Shown here one piece after another: positions 1 through 7,232 of a DNA stretch of 11,081 bases (positions within the stretch are counted from its first letter, which is position 1; the number at the start of each line of letters is the position of its first letter). Below the pieces are notes generated by a model that saw only the letters and a program-made list of their open reading frames with translations, did not search any database and was not told the origin of the DNA. Source of the stretch: DAOMOD01 sp964526035 (lineage in GTDB: Bacteria > Pseudomonadota > Gammaproteobacteria > Xanthomonadales > BPKI01); contig CAZGKE010000116.1 in the NCBI GenBank assembly GCA_964526035.1, positions 1-11,081 of the forward strand. The letters run 5' to 3'. A program made the translations under genes and the position numbers.

Positions 1-24
1 TGCAGCAGGGAGGCTGGCAGGCCT

Positions 25-49
25 CTGTGGGAGGGGCCTCAGCCCCGAC
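25..49. repeat. REP-like palindromic element at the 3' end of the ankyrin gene
   Basis: A 25-nt element starting CTGTGGGAG and ending AGCCCCGAC. Its centre forms a perfect 5-bp hairpin, GGGGC (33-37) with GCCCC (42-46), and a CTCA loop. The conserved ends match the CTGTAGGAG...AGCCGCGAC core found in each 150-bp repeat at 10471-10921 (18 of 25 positions against copies B and C). From general knowledge, such elements are abundant between genes in xanthomonads and pseudomonads. The element supplies the stop codon (39-41, minus strand) of the ankyrin gene and may act as a transcript end. Confidence 0.6.
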
Positions 50-3000
50 TTGCCGGTGGCCCACGCACCTCGAGTTCGGCGGCGACGTCGACGTAGCCCA
101 TCATCAGCGCCAGCTCGTGCGGGCGACGACCGACGCTGTCGCGGACGTTGTGATCGGCGCCCGCCTTGCGCAGCAGGCGTGCGCAGGACAGCAGGCCGTG
201 CAGGGCGGCGGCGTGCAGGGCGGACACGCCGCGCTGGTCCTGCAGGTTGACGTTGACGCCGGCCTCGACCAGTTTCTGCGCGGCTGCCGCCAGCACCGAT
301 TCGTCCGGCTGCGCCCCGGGATCGGCGCGCCCGCCGAGCAGCAGGATCAGCGCGCTCTGACCGGCGCCATTGACTGCATCGACGGTGGCGCCGGCACGGA
401 TCAGCAGATCAAGCAGCTGGATATCCGCGAGGCTGCGGCCGCTGCGGAACAGGTTCTGCGCGGCGGCCATCAATGCGTTGTGCCCGGCCTCGTCGCGATC
501 GGCCGGGCTGGCGCCGTGCTGCACCAGCAGTCGGGCAAGATCGACGTGGCCCAGCGCTGCGGCGATCATCAGCGCAGTGGCCCCGCCAGGCAAACGCTGG
601 CCCGCGGCGACACCGTGTTCCAGCAGCACCTGCACCACCGACGCGCGGCGCGCGGTGACTGCAGCGCTGAGGCAGGTGGCCCCGGTCGATGCGGCGATCG
701 CTGCGTCGGCACCGCGCTCGAGCAGCATGCGAACCACCGCGGCGTGGCCGGCGCCGCAGGCGCGCAGCAGGGCACTGCAGCCCTGCCGGTCGAGACTGTC
801 GATCGGCAGACCGAGATCAAGCAGGCGCAAGCAGGCACCGGGGTCCCCGTGACTGGCGGCCGCAATCAGGTCGGTACCCTCAAGCCGACGCCGCGGCAGC
901 TTCCAGTGCGGCCAGCGCAGCCAGGCGACCAGGTCGGTGCGGCCACAGCACAAGGCCACACCAAGCGGCGTTTCGCCGACGCCATCGGACTGCTCGGGGT
1001 CGGCGCCATAGCGCAGCAGCATCCACAGCAGCGCCTGGTCACGCTTGTTGCGCCCGCGCGCCACGTGATGCAGTGCGCTGCGGCCCAGGCGGTCGCGTGC
1101 ATTGGCGTCGACGCCGCGGGTGAGCAGGTGCGCTGTCAGGCGCTGCAGGCGACAGCGCACCGCGCCGTGCAGCGGTGGCGCGCCGTGGCCGCCGGGACCG
1201 AAGGGGTCGGCGCCGGCATCGATCAGACCGATCAGCCACTCCTCGGCGGCCTGCGCAGCCATCGGCGCGTCGGCCAGCGCATCGAGGATATCGGCAAGGC
1301 GGCCACGACCGGCCGGCGAGGCGCCGCTGCCGACGCGCTCGGCCAGCAGCAGCCACGGCAGCGGGCGGCGTGCCAGCAGCGCATCGACCAGGCCGCGTCC
1401 GTCCGACAGGCGCGCTTCCAGATCCAGTCCCCGGGACATCAGCAGGCGAAAGGCGTCGACATCGCCCAGCTCGGCTGCCACATCGGCCAGCGCGGTGGAC
1501 GGCAGACCCAGCGCCAGCAGCTCCTCGGCGACGGCGAAGCGGCGCTTCTGCAGCGCTTCGACCAGCAATGCCAGCGGATCCGGCTCGGCGTCGCCGCTGG
1601 CGCCTTCGGCGGCTTCGGCAATGCACGCCGGCAACGGATAATCGGGGTCGAGCAGGCGCACCAGGGTCCAGCGGCCGGCGGCGATGGCGTAGTCGAGCGG
1701 CGAGCGGTCGTCGGCGCAGCGTTGCGCGGGGTCGGCGCCCATCGACAGCAGCAGGCGTACCGTCTCCTCGTCGCACTGACGCGACTGGCAAGCGATCATC
1801 AGCGCGGTGCGACCGGAATGGTCGGTGTGCGCGCAGTCCGGCTTGTGAAAGACCAGGCGCTGGATCACGCGATGTGCACCGGAACGCGCCGCCTCCATCA
1901 GCGCGGTGGCGCCGTGGCTGTCGGCCAGCGTCGGATCGGCGCCGGCAGCGAGCAGCGCCTCGGCGATGGCGGCATGCCCATGCAGCGCCGCGGTGATCAG
2001 GGCGCTGCGCCCGAGTGGACCGACCGCGTCGATGCGCGCCTTGTGCTTGAGCAGCAGGCGAATGCCGCTGGCGTCGTCGTGGGCTCCGGAGGCCACCGCC
2101 ACCAGTGCCGGCACGCCGCCCTCCGGTTCGCAGCGGGCGCCGCGCTGCAGCAGGAAGCTTGCGGTATCCCAGTTGTGCGCCGCGCAGGCCACGCCGAGTG
2201 CGCTCAGGCTGTCGCGGTTCAGCGCGTCGCAGTCTACGCCGGCGTCCAGCAGCAGTGCGGTGATGCCCGGTTCGCGCGACAGCGCGGCGTAATGCAGCGG
2301 CGTGTTGCGCTCACCGTCGACCACATTGGCGTCGGCGCCGTTGGTCAACAGCATCATCACCGCGTCGGGGCGACCCTGGTAGCTGTCGCGGGTGGCCGCC
2401 AGCAGCGGCGTCAGTCCGCCCACCGCCTGGTTGAGATCGACGCCGCGATGGATCAGGCCGCGCAGCAGACCGAGGTCGGGCAGGGTCGCAGCGATGATGG
2501 CCAGCGAGCGCTGGTCGCGATGCTCCGGCGGTGGCAGTGCGCGGAAATCGGCGCCGTCCTCGATGAGCTGGATTGCTACTTCGGCCTGACCGCGACGTGC
2601 TGCGCGATAGAGCATCGTCTCGGCCGAATCAGGCAGCTCCGCGGCGGCGACGAGGGGCGCGTCGGCAGGCGTCGCGGTCGCTTCTTCCTCACCCTCCGGC
2701 ACGCCCAGGAGGTCCATCAGGTGCGCGCTGCGCGACTGCACCAGCCAGGCCGCCAGCGGCACCAGAAGCAGCAGGGAGCTACCCAGCGTCTGCCGCGCCT
2801 CCTCGCCCAAAGACGGGCCAAGGCCTGCCAGCAACAGCATCGGCGCCAGCACCGCCAGCACGGCGAGCACCACCGGCAGGCCATGACTGAAGAAGGCGTC
2901 CTGGCCTGCGCACAGCGTGGCGGATTCCCTTAGTGCCGTCCACGGCGTGGCGCGTCCCCGACTGGCGCGGTCGAGCAGAAACCCGGGTGCCGCCCAGTGC

Positions 3001-3353
3001 AGCCAAGGCAGGCACAACAGCAGCGCTACCGAAACGGACAGCCACAGAGCCGCCCGAAAGCCGACGTCGGCCATGAGTATCCCGAGCGGCCAGGCCATCA
3101 GCACCCAGGTGATGGTCGCGTACAGCGCCAGCAGCGCCAGTACACCGGCACCATGCAGCGCAAGATAGCGAGGCAGGCCCACGTCGGGCGCGCGCGCACT
3201 GGCCCAGCCGAAGCCAAGCATGGCAAGCGCCAGGGCAGGCAGGCCGATCAGCAGCCAGGCAGGCGCTGCCAGGAAGAAGGCAACAGGGACAGCGACCACC
3301 CCGAGCGCAACAAGACTCAGGCCGGCGAGCTGGCGATCGCGCGGGGTGGGCAT
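39..3353 (-). CDS. Membrane-anchored ankyrin-repeat protein, function unknown
   Basis: Encodes about 1104 aa from the start chosen here (MPTPRDRQLAGLSL). Residues about 8-205 are strongly hydrophobic, with roughly six membrane segments (near 8-28, 31-50, 64-88, 99-117, 158-178, 189-204), followed by an acidic linker (GEEEATATPADAP, about 221-233). From about 243 to 1095 there are many ankyrin repeats with the usual G-x-T/S-A-L-x-x-A-A and L-L-x-x-G-A-D signatures, for example GRSALITAALHGH, GATALMEAARSG and GVSALHAAALHG. A stretch in the middle (near PDYPLPACIAEAAEG) is degenerate. Ankyrin repeats bind proteins, so this is probably a membrane-tethered scaffold whose repeats lie in the cytoplasm; the partner is unknown. 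The gene lies 183 bp downstream of the S9 peptidase gene, same strand. A longer start at 3434 is possible (GAGGGA at 3444-3449, 9 nt before ATG), but its extra 27 residues largely translate the ACTGGCT repeats. The start at 3353 has no Shine-Dalgarno but sits 6 nt after a TATACT box. Confidence 0.88.
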   Translation of the reverse strand: MPTPRDRQLAGLSLVALGVVAVPVAFFLAAPAWLLIGLPALALAMLGFGWASARAPDVGLPRYLALHGAGVLALLALYATITWVLMAWPLGILMADVGFRAALWLSVSVALLLCLPWLHWAAPGFLLDRASRGRATPWTALRESATLCAGQDAFFSHGLPVVLAVLAVLAPMLLLAGLGPSLGEEARQTLGSSLLLLVPLAAWLVQSRSAHLMDLLGVPEGEEEATATPADAPLVAAAELPDSAETMLYRAARRGQAEVAIQLIEDGADFRALPPPEHRDQRSLAIIAATLPDLGLLRGLIHRGVDLNQAVGGLTPLLAATRDSYQGRPDAVMMLLTNGADANVVDGERNTPLHYAALSREPGITALLLDAGVDCDALNRDSLSALGVACAAHNWDTASFLLQRGARCEPEGGVPALVAVASGAHDDASGIRLLLKHKARIDAVGPLGRSALITAALHGHAAIAEALLAAGADPTLADSHGATALMEAARSGAHRVIQRLVFHKPDCAHTDHSGRTALMIACQSRQCDEETVRLLLSMGADPAQRCADDRSPLDYAIAAGRWTLVRLLDPDYPLPACIAEAAEGASGDAEPDPLALLVEALQKRRFAVAEELLALGLPSTALADVAAELGDVDAFRLLMSRGLDLEARLSDGRGLVDALLARRPLPWLLLAERVGSGASPAGRGRLADILDALADAPMAAQAAEEWLIGLIDAGADPFGPGGHGAPPLHGAVRCRLQRLTAHLLTRGVDANARDRLGRSALHHVARGRNKRDQALLWMLLRYGADPEQSDGVGETPLGVALCCGRTDLVAWLRWPHWKLPRRRLEGTDLIAAASHGDPGACLRLLDLGLPIDSLDRQGCSALLRACGAGHAAVVRMLLERGADAAIAASTGATCLSAAVTARRASVVQVLLEHGVAAGQRLPGGATALMIAAALGHVDLARLLVQHGASPADRDEAGHNALMAAAQNLFRSGRSLADIQLLDLLIRAGATVDAVNGAGQSALILLLGGRADPGAQPDESVLAAAAQKLVEAGVNVNLQDQRGVSALHAAALHGLLSCARLLRKAGADHNVRDSVGRRPHELALMMGYVDVAAELEVRGPPASRG

Positions 3354-3359
3354 GGGGGG

Positions 3360-3365
3360 AGTATA
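3360..3365 (-). promoter_or_regulatory. Candidate -10 box for leaderless transcription of the ankyrin gene
   Basis: On the minus strand the hexamer TATACT (5 of 6 to TATAAT) is followed by CCCCCC and then the ATG at 3353. The expected transcription start, about 7 nt past the -10, would fall on the A of the ATG, giving a leaderless mRNA. This would explain why no ribosome binding site precedes this start. No good TTGACA-like -35 is visible; ACTGGC heptamer repeats fill that region. Confidence 0.4.
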
Positions 3366-3367
3366 GA

Positions 3368-3400
3368 GCCAGTGGCCAGTCGCCAGTTCCAGTAGCCAGT
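3368..3400. repeat. Short tandem GCCAGT repeats (left cluster)
   Basis: About five diverged 6-7 bp units in a row: AGCCAGT, GGCCAGT, CGCCAGT, TCCAGT, AGCCAGT. The last part (3382-3400, GCCAGTTCCAGTAGCCAGT) is the exact reverse complement of 3505-3523. Similar CCAGTAGCCAGT strings are, from general knowledge, scattered between genes in Xanthomonas and Lysobacter relatives. The cluster lies directly upstream of the ankyrin gene's likely -10 box. Confidence 0.7.
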
Positions 3401-3528
3401 CGCGGCAGCCACGAGGCGCGAACGGAAACTCCATGCAGCGAAGTCCCTCGCAGCGCAAGGAAGCGCCGCAAGTGCGGACCCTTCCTGGGACCAGCGCGCT
3501 TTTTACTGGCTACTGGAACTGGCTACTG
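3377..3528. repeat. 24-nt inverted repeat around a 104-bp centre
   Basis: Arms 3377-3400 and 3505-3528 are reverse complements with a single mismatch (c3381), including a perfect 19-nt core. The centre (3401-3504) holds a smaller hairpin: GGAAG (3459-3463) with CTTCC (3481-3485), inside which CCGC (3466-3469) pairs with GCGG (3474-3477). The right arm begins 8 nt past the S9 peptidase stop on the minus strand, so the structure could end or process that transcript before the ankyrin gene. It also resembles a small non-autonomous element bounded by inverted repeats; no coding capacity and no flanking target duplication were recognised. Confidence 0.6.
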
Positions 3529-3530
3529 AA
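3505..3530. repeat. Short tandem ACTGGCT repeats (right cluster)
   Basis: Four units, ACTGGCT, ACTGGA, ACTGGCT, ACTGAA, in the opposite orientation to the cluster at 3368-3400. It begins after a run of five T (3500-3504) and ends 6 nt from the S9 peptidase stop codon. Confidence 0.65.
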
Positions 3531-3536
3531 ACCGGG

Positions 3537-5903
3537 CTACTTCAACGTCCTCTCGAACAGCTCGAAGATCCGCCGATACTGGTCGTACCAGCTCTCCGGG
3601 TGCTGGTAGCCGTGACGTTCCAGTGGGTAGCTGGCCAGCTCCCAGTTGTGCTTGCGCAGCTCGATCAGGCGCTGACTGAGGCGCACCACGTCCTGGTAGA
3701 AGACGTTGTCGTCGAGCATGCCGTGGCTGATCAGCAGATGGCCGCGGAAGTTCTCCACGTATTCGATCGGCGAACTCTTGGTGTACGCCTCGGGATCGAT
3801 TTCGGGGGTGTTGAGGATGTTCGAGGTGTAGCCGTGGTTGTACATGGCCCAGTCGGTGACCGGGCGCAACGCTGCGCCGGCCTTGAAGCTGTCGGGCGTG
3901 CGGAACAGCGCCATGAAGGCCATGAAGCCGCCGTAGCTGCCGCCATAAATGCCGACTCGCTCGCGATCGATCGGGAACTGCTCCGCCAGCCAGTCGATGC
4001 CGTCGAGATAGTCCTCGAGTTCGGGATGCCCCATCTGCCGGTAGATGGCGGTGCGCCAGTCGCGGCCGTAGCCGCGCGACGCGCGGTAGTCCATGTCGAT
4101 GACGATATAGCCGGCCTCGACCAGCAGGTTGTGGAACATCTGCTCGCGGAAATAGGCGGGGAAGCCGCGATGGGTGTTCTGCAGGTAGCCGGCGCCGTGC
4201 ACGAACATGACCACCGGGTAGCTGCGGCCGTGTTCAATCTCGGCGGGGCGATAGAGCTTGGACAGGATCGGCTGCTTGGCGCCGTGACGTGAGGGTACGG
4301 CCACGAACTCCGGTTCCAGCCAGCTGAACTCGCGGTAGGCATCGGTGCGCGTGTCGGTGAGGATCTGCGCGCGGCCGCCGCGGGCGGGCATCAGCGCGAG
4401 CTGCGCCGGCATGTAGCTGGTCGACCAGGTCAGCAGCATGCGCGTCTGGTCGGCCGACAGCGCGTAGTCCTCGATGAAATCGAAGCCGCCCACTTCAGTC
4501 AGCACATCACCCGCGAGATTCAGACGGTAAACCCCGTTGCGGGTGGGATCGCCGTTGTTGGAAAGCAGCCAGACGCTGCCGCCGTCATGGGCAATGGTCG
4601 GCTGCCAAACCTCGAAATCGCCGCGCGTGTGCTGGCGGGCGCGACGCGCCCCTTCCGGCAGCGTGTAGAAATGGCTGTAGCCTGACTCCTCGGACAGATA
4701 CCAGAGGGTGCGATCGTCGGGCAGGAAGCCGAACTCGTTGAAGTTCCAGTTGATCCAGGCCGGGTCGTGGAGCCGGTGCAGGGGCTTCAGCGCGGCCTCG
4801 TCGAAGTCGACGCCGGCCAGCCAGCGATCCTTGTTGTCGATGCTGCGCAGACGCAGCGCCACGCGCTGGCCGTCGCGCGACCAGCTGATACCGTGGACCT
4901 GCACCCCGCGCTGGGTCTTGCCGTTCTCGGCGCGACGCTTGTCGGGGCGCGGGCTATCCTCCTTGTCCTTGCGCAGGAAGGCGAGCGGATCTTCGTCAAT
5001 GCCCGGCAGCGGATCGAGCGCCAGCGACTTCACTTCACGCGAGGCGAGATCGATCAGATGCAGGGTGTGCGGCTTCGGCGGATTGCGACCGACGCGGGTG
5101 CGAACCTCCTCGGTTTCTTCGTAGCCCGACTCGGTGACGTACTTCGGCATCTGTCCGACGCGACCAGGCTTTGCGTCCTTGGGCGTGGTGGCAACGACCG
5201 CGAAACGCTCGTCCGGCGACAGCGAAGTGAACGCGATTTCGATGTCGGCGCCGAGGAAGTAAGGTGCCGCATTGCGGGTCGGATCGACGGTCGCGCGCGC
5301 GTCGGCAGCCTCTCGCTGTCGTTCGCGCTCGGCGCGCTCGCGCGCCAGCGTCGAGATCAGCCTGAGCTGCATGTCGCGCAGCGTGTCGGCGTCGGCGCTG
5401 TCCGGCGCCTTCTCGGCGCGCAGATCGAACGCCGGTCGGGTCAGGCCGGTGTCCAGATCGACTGTGAACCAGGCCTGCGCCTCGCGGTAATGCGCGCTCG
5501 TTTCGTCGGCCGAGAAGCGCGTCTCGTTCACCGTCGCCTTGCTGGCGCTCAGCTGGCGCAGCGCGCCGCTGCGCAGATCGCGCAGGAACACATCGCCGTC
5601 GCGCACGAACAGCGCGCGCTCGGCGGCGCGGTCGAAGACCATGTCCTTGGCATCCAGCGTCCCCTTGTCGGCATCTTCTACGCGCTGCGCCTCGCCCGAC
5701 TCGAGGTCCATGCGCCAGCTGTCCTTGAGCTGCGTGCCTTCGCGGCGCAGCTCGTAAAGCGCATACCGCCCATCGTGGGAGAGTCGCGCATTCTCCACCG
5801 GCGGACCGATCCAGTCCGGATGATCCATGATGCGTTCGAGGGTGATCTCCTGCGCGGCACAGGCGAATGGCAGGAGTACAAGCGTGAGCAGAAGTCGGCG
5901 CAT
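3537..5903 (-). CDS. Exported S9-family serine peptidase (prolyl oligopeptidase/DPP-like)
   Basis: Encodes 788 aa from the ATG at 5903. The start is chosen because it opens a clear signal peptide (MRRLLLTLVLLPFACAA, cleavage near QEI), whereas upstream in-frame sequence is not protein-like. Residues about 25-520 are a beta-propeller with WS/SxDG-type blade motifs; about 530-788 is the alpha/beta-hydrolase catalytic domain. The triad is complete: Ser656 in GGSYGG, Asp731 in HGMLDDNV (first D of DDN, by comparison with DPP4 Asp708), His764 in ERHGYQHPE. In this family the propeller admits only small peptides, and the enzyme removes dipeptides or cleaves short oligopeptides; the signal peptide puts it in the periplasm or outside. 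A charged helix (about 185-205, RERAERERQREAADAR) and a basic-acidic loop (about 311-330) are insertions in the propeller. Whether it is S9B (DPP-like) or S9C cannot be settled by eye; I saw no DPP4-type DWxYEEE motif. Confidence 0.93.
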   Translation of the reverse strand: MRRLLLTLVLLPFACAAQEITLERIMDHPDWIGPPVENARLSHDGRYALYELRREGTQLKDSWRMDLESGEAQRVEDADKGTLDAKDMVFDRAAERALFVRDGDVFLRDLRSGALRQLSASKATVNETRFSADETSAHYREAQAWFTVDLDTGLTRPAFDLRAEKAPDSADADTLRDMQLRLISTLARERAERERQREAADARATVDPTRNAAPYFLGADIEIAFTSLSPDERFAVVATTPKDAKPGRVGQMPKYVTESGYEETEEVRTRVGRNPPKPHTLHLIDLASREVKSLALDPLPGIDEDPLAFLRKDKEDSPRPDKRRAENGKTQRGVQVHGISWSRDGQRVALRLRSIDNKDRWLAGVDFDEAALKPLHRLHDPAWINWNFNEFGFLPDDRTLWYLSEESGYSHFYTLPEGARRARQHTRGDFEVWQPTIAHDGGSVWLLSNNGDPTRNGVYRLNLAGDVLTEVGGFDFIEDYALSADQTRMLLTWSTSYMPAQLALMPARGGRAQILTDTRTDAYREFSWLEPEFVAVPSRHGAKQPILSKLYRPAEIEHGRSYPVVMFVHGAGYLQNTHRGFPAYFREQMFHNLLVEAGYIVIDMDYRASRGYGRDWRTAIYRQMGHPELEDYLDGIDWLAEQFPIDRERVGIYGGSYGGFMAFMALFRTPDSFKAGAALRPVTDWAMYNHGYTSNILNTPEIDPEAYTKSSPIEYVENFRGHLLISHGMLDDNVFYQDVVRLSQRLIELRKHNWELASYPLERHGYQHPESWYDQYRRIFELFERTLK

Positions 5904-6233
5904 GTCGGCAGGTCGCGATGGGGAGCCGGGCAAGTTAGCCGCGCCGGGCTGGGAGGGCAAGCGCCGCGCAGCGGCCTGAAGCGCCCGCGGGAGCGGATGC
6001 TGCGGTATCCGGAGCCGCGATGTCGGGTCGGAATGCTGGTGCCGTGCGCGGTCAGGTTTGCAGCATCCCGGCGTTCGGGAGACCAGGTTTTCGTTGACCT
6101 GCCGGGCCACCACCACTAGAGTTTCAGCCTGTTGCTCGCTCAGATCAGCCATCGGGCAGCAGCAAAGGCGCTGGCCAATGATGCCAGTGCCCAAGACGAA
6201 GCCATAGCCTGTCCCAACTGATTAAGCAGAAGT
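5904..6233. other. Intergenic region upstream of the S9 peptidase, ending at an assembly gap
   Basis: About 330 bp with no gene I can support. The part next to the peptidase holds a candidate promoter (5932-5960). At 6067-6106 there is a possible bulged hairpin: CCCGG (6067-6071) with CCGGG (6102-6106), and inside it CAGGT (6084-6088) with ACCTG (6097-6101). The last 100 bp before the gap are less GC-rich. A minus-strand frame reading out of the gap (stop near 6140) ends in an alanine-rich stretch I do not recognise. Confidence 0.5.
5932..5960 (-). promoter_or_regulatory. Candidate sigma-70 promoter of the S9 peptidase gene
   Basis: On the minus strand, TTGCCC (5955-5960, 4 of 6 to TTGACA) is followed after 17 nt by TAACTT (5932-5937, 3 of 6 to TATAAT). 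The -10 lies 28 nt before the ATG at 5903. Its GGCTAACTT context resembles the GGCTAGAAT before the Tricorn gene. No strong Shine-Dalgarno precedes the ATG. Confidence 0.35.
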
Positions 6234-6333
6234 NNNNNNNNNNNNNNNNNNNNNNNNNNNNNNNNNNNNNNNNNNNNNNNNNNNNNNNNNNNNNNNNNNN
6301 NNNNNNNNNNNNNNNNNNNNNNNNNNNNNNNNN
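6234..6333. other. Assembly gap (100 N)
   Basis: Exactly 100 N, the usual filler for a scaffold join of unknown true size. It removes the 5' end of the plus-strand gene to its right, including any signal peptide and promoter, and may hide further genes. The link between the S9/ankyrin side and the Tricorn side depends on this join. Confidence 0.97.
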
Positions 6334-6977
6334 CGCTGGCCTCGCAGGACAGCAGCACTACGTTCACGGCCCGCAGCGCCGATGACTTCACCCTCACCGC
6401 CGATTGCCCCAGCGGGCTGTTCGACATCACGCGGATCCGGGCCCAGATGGTGCAGAACGATGCATTCCCGCAGGCATTCGCGATCGACCTTTTTGCCGAC
6501 GACGGCTCCGGCACTCTTCCGGTGAGCGGAATCAATCCCATCGCCACGGTCGCGCAGACCAGCCAGACCCTGCTCAGTCCTTTTGGCGCTGGAACCTCGA
6601 TCTTCGAAGCGACCTTTGTACCGGTGGGCCTGCAGCTCGATGCCAATACGGTCTACTGGATTTCGGGCTATGGCACCGACGCAGCCGCGAATGCGCCTGG
6701 TTTCCACAACTTCTTTGCCGTCTCGGATGGCGCTGCCGGCACAACCGGCAACGGCGTGGTCATCGCTCCTGACGCGGGCGTCGCCGATTGGACGCCGACC
6801 GACCTTGTGGTCGCCCCGCCTCGGCATGCCTACGCCTTCGCCATTGATGGCGTTTGCGCCGTCGTGCAGGGGCTGCCTGAGGCACAGGCAGTGCCGGCGC
6901 AGAGTCCGGCGATGTTGCTGGTGCTGGGTACCCTGCTCGGCCTCGCCGGCCTGCTGGCGGTTCGTCGATTCAGCTGA
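6334..6977 (+). CDS. Secreted protein with IPTL/PEP-CTERM-like sorting tail (5' end lost in gap)
   Basis: Open from the right edge of the gap (first whole codon at 6336) to TGA at 6975-6977, giving 213 visible residues; the N-terminus is missing. The visible part is rich in Thr, Ala, Gly and Phe, reads like an extracellular beta-sandwich (FTLTADCPSGLFDITRIR, then alternating strand-like stretches to HAYAFAIDGVC), and has two cysteines (visible residues 24 and 174) that could form a disulfide. It ends in a tripartite tail: VPAQSP, a hydrophobic stretch MLLVLGTLLGLAGLLAV, then RRFS. This matches the plan of exosortase/IPTL-CTERM surface-sorting signals, though the usual W-G after the motif is absent. 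The likely role is a surface-attached or released protein of unknown activity, similar in style to 'choice-of-anchor' domain proteins. A downstream in-frame ATG at 6447 is not a credible start, because the same protein-like frame runs upstream of it. Confidence 0.75.
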
Positions 6978-7010
6978 GCCTGCGGGCTTTGAAGGGACCT
7001 GATTGACGCG

Positions 7011-7034
7011 ACCTCCCCCGTTCGGGGGAGGTTT
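7011..7034 (+). terminator. Rho-independent terminator after the sorting-tail protein
   Basis: A perfect 9-bp stem, ACCTCCCCC (7011-7019) with GGGGGAGGT (7024-7032), closes a GTTC tetraloop and is followed by a short T run (7032-7034). It lies 34 nt past the stop codon at 6977. The T tract is short, but the stem is very stable. Confidence 0.75.
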
Positions 7035-7194
7035 GCGCTGCGGCGCTGCCTGCGCCGACACCCTCAGCTTTCTGACTCTTCTGTTGGAAGTCGCGCTGAC
7101 GCGATGCCTCGGCGACATCACTTGCGACCGCCCCCGCCCCGTCGCAGCATGCCGACCCAACTTCCGGCCCAGGGCGCCGCGGCGTCCGAGCGGC

Positions 7195-7200
7195 TAGAAT
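7195..7200 (+). promoter_or_regulatory. Candidate -10 box of the Tricorn-type gene
   Basis: TAGAAT (5 of 6 to TATAAT) in the context CGGCTAGAATCGGC, 32 nt before the ATG at 7233. No convincing -35 hexamer lies 16-18 nt upstream, where the sequence is GC-rich. The terminator at 7011-7034 lies between this site and the preceding gene, so the Tricorn-type gene probably has its own promoter. Confidence 0.4.
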
Positions 7201-7221
7201 CGGCAACTTTTCTGCCACAAC

Positions 7222-7225
7222 GGAG
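7222..7225 (+). promoter_or_regulatory. Ribosome binding site deciding the Tricorn-type start
   Basis: GGAG sits 7 nt before the ATG at 7233. That ATG opens a clean signal peptide. The upstream in-frame ATG at 7104 lacks such a site, and its added 43 residues are not protein-like. Confidence 0.65.
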
Positions 7226-7232
7226 CCTCGCG

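Noticed and set aside
27..2933. Long open frame (968 codons) on the plus strand opposite the ankyrin gene
   Set aside because: It is antisense to a clearly protein-like gene. Its residues are dominated by Arg, Gln, Ala and Gly with no domain signature, as expected from a GC-rich shadow frame.
4767..6119. Plus-strand open frame of 450 codons opposite the S9 peptidase
   Set aside because: It is antisense to a peptidase with a complete catalytic triad and has shadow-frame composition.
5904..6194. N-terminal extension of the S9 peptidase to an ATG at 6194
   Set aside because: The extra 97 residues are not protein-like, and the ATG at 5903 opens a clear signal peptide that must be N-terminal to work.
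6140..6233. Possible C-terminal fragment of a minus-strand gene reading out of the gap
   Set aside because: Only about 30 residues are visible, alanine-rich and not recognised; other frames are equally short. Not enough to call a gene.
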